From contig JAUNUK010000001.1 in assembly GCA_030538185.1 (NCBI GenBank), positions 546,296 through 610,295 on the forward strand: 64,000 bases of DNA, given 5' to 3'. Both the position numbers and the translations under genes were made by a program. A model generated the notes under the pieces. The model worked only from the letters and a program-made list of their open reading frames with translations. It ran no database searches and was not told the DNA's origin. Shown in pieces: positions 63,883 to 64,000 of the stretch (within the stretch, counting starts at the first letter, position 1; every line of letters starts with the position of its first letter). Source of the DNA: Actinomycetaceae bacterium (GTDB lineage: Bacteria > Actinomycetota > Actinomycetes > Actinomycetales > Actinomycetaceae).

Positions 63883-64000
63883 TTAGTCCTCCTTTGCTCC
63901 CTCGAACTGGGCCTTGAACTCCTCGAAGGCTTCGTCTTCCTCGCGGACGTATCCGGCGCGGTCGCGGGCGATCGCGAGGCGACGCCCGAACAGCAGCACC
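63883..64000 (-). CDS. C-terminal end of an unidentified element gene (cut by the window edge)
   Basis: An open frame enters from the right edge and stops at 63883-63885. The visible 38 residues (FGRRLAIARDRAGYVREEDE, then AFEEFKAQFEGAKED) are highly charged and helical. The gene is co-oriented with the element genes. Its identity cannot be told. Confidence 0.6.
   Translation of the reverse strand, partial: VLLFGRRLAIARDRAGYVREEDEAFEEFKAQFEGAKED

Larger units (their letters stand above)
58192..64000. mobile_element. Left end of an integrative conjugative-type element in tRNA-Val
   Basis: From the tRNA to the window edge all genes lie on the minus strand, are visibly GC-richer, and form a conjugation-type set: serine recombinase, small conserved protein, DUF4913, SSB, TraG/VirD4 coupling ATPase, and a Pro-rich conserved protein. 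The element continues past 64000, so size, relaxase and remaining transfer genes cannot be seen. Confidence 0.85.

Overview
The window looks like the chromosome of a moderately GC-rich Actinomycetota, most likely an Actinomycetaceae-type member of the order Actinomycetales. Supporting signs are a WhiB protein, actinobacterial-only families (DUF2505, DUF2469, DUF3145, DUF3052), a homodimeric-type pyruvate dehydrogenase E1, a PdtaS-type kinase, and the gene order rpsP-khpA-rimM-trmD-rplS-lepB-rnhB-DUF2469-yraN-comM-dprA-xerC-M23 peptidase-rpsB-tsf-pyrH-frr-cdsA-rlmN-dxr-rseP-ispG-proS, which follows the Mycobacterium tuberculosis Rv2909c to Rv2845c order. Bifidobacteria are less likely because aceE is present. 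The species cannot be named from the sequence alone.

Layout: 0.3-5.6 kb, oligopeptide ABC transporter operon. 5.7-10.7 kb, minus-strand folate/dTMP pair (folA-thyA), then DUF2505, a lone large DNA methyltransferase and OsmC. 10.9-16.2 kb, PdtaS-like kinase, WhiB and a large FHA-FtsK/EssC-like ATPase. 16.3-23.8 kb, ligA, a membrane protein, a phospholipase D family enzyme (minus) and gatCAB. 24.1-27.4 kb, carbohydrate ABC transporter. 27.6-51.8 kb, the long translation / RNA-modification / DNA-processing / isoprenoid / membrane-protease backbone listed above, interrupted by a GntR regulator and two small toxin-antitoxin-like modules around xerC. 51.8-58.0 kb, def, a Fic-like pair, DUF3145, an acyl-carrier-like protein, aceE and DUF3052. 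58.1 kb, tRNA-Val(UAC), followed to the right edge by one end of a GC-richer integrated conjugative-type element (serine recombinase, DUF4913, SSB, TraG/VirD4-type coupling ATPase).

The main discovery candidate is a short DNA word, ATTKCCGAGGGCG (K = G or T). Fourteen exact copies lie between bases 73 and 54318, seven in each orientation. Seven are in coding DNA, read as three different peptides, so the constraint acts on DNA. Six of the seven intergenic copies sit in or beside hairpins; three terminator-like hairpins are built from an inverted pair, one of these pairing an exact with a near-exact copy. This is how DNA-uptake sequences are arranged in Neisseria and Pasteurellaceae, and the window also encodes ComM and DprA, two transformation proteins. 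I saw no exact copy in the foreign element. A second unexplained pattern is three intergenic pairs of the DnaA-box-like word TGTGGATAA, each pair with exactly the same 26-bp pitch. Other points of note are a one-base frameshift at a T7 run in rlmN, a TrmD-GNAT fusion, an enlarged LigA, a Fic-like protein lacking the usual catalytic His, and an acyl-carrier-like protein lacking the usual Ser.
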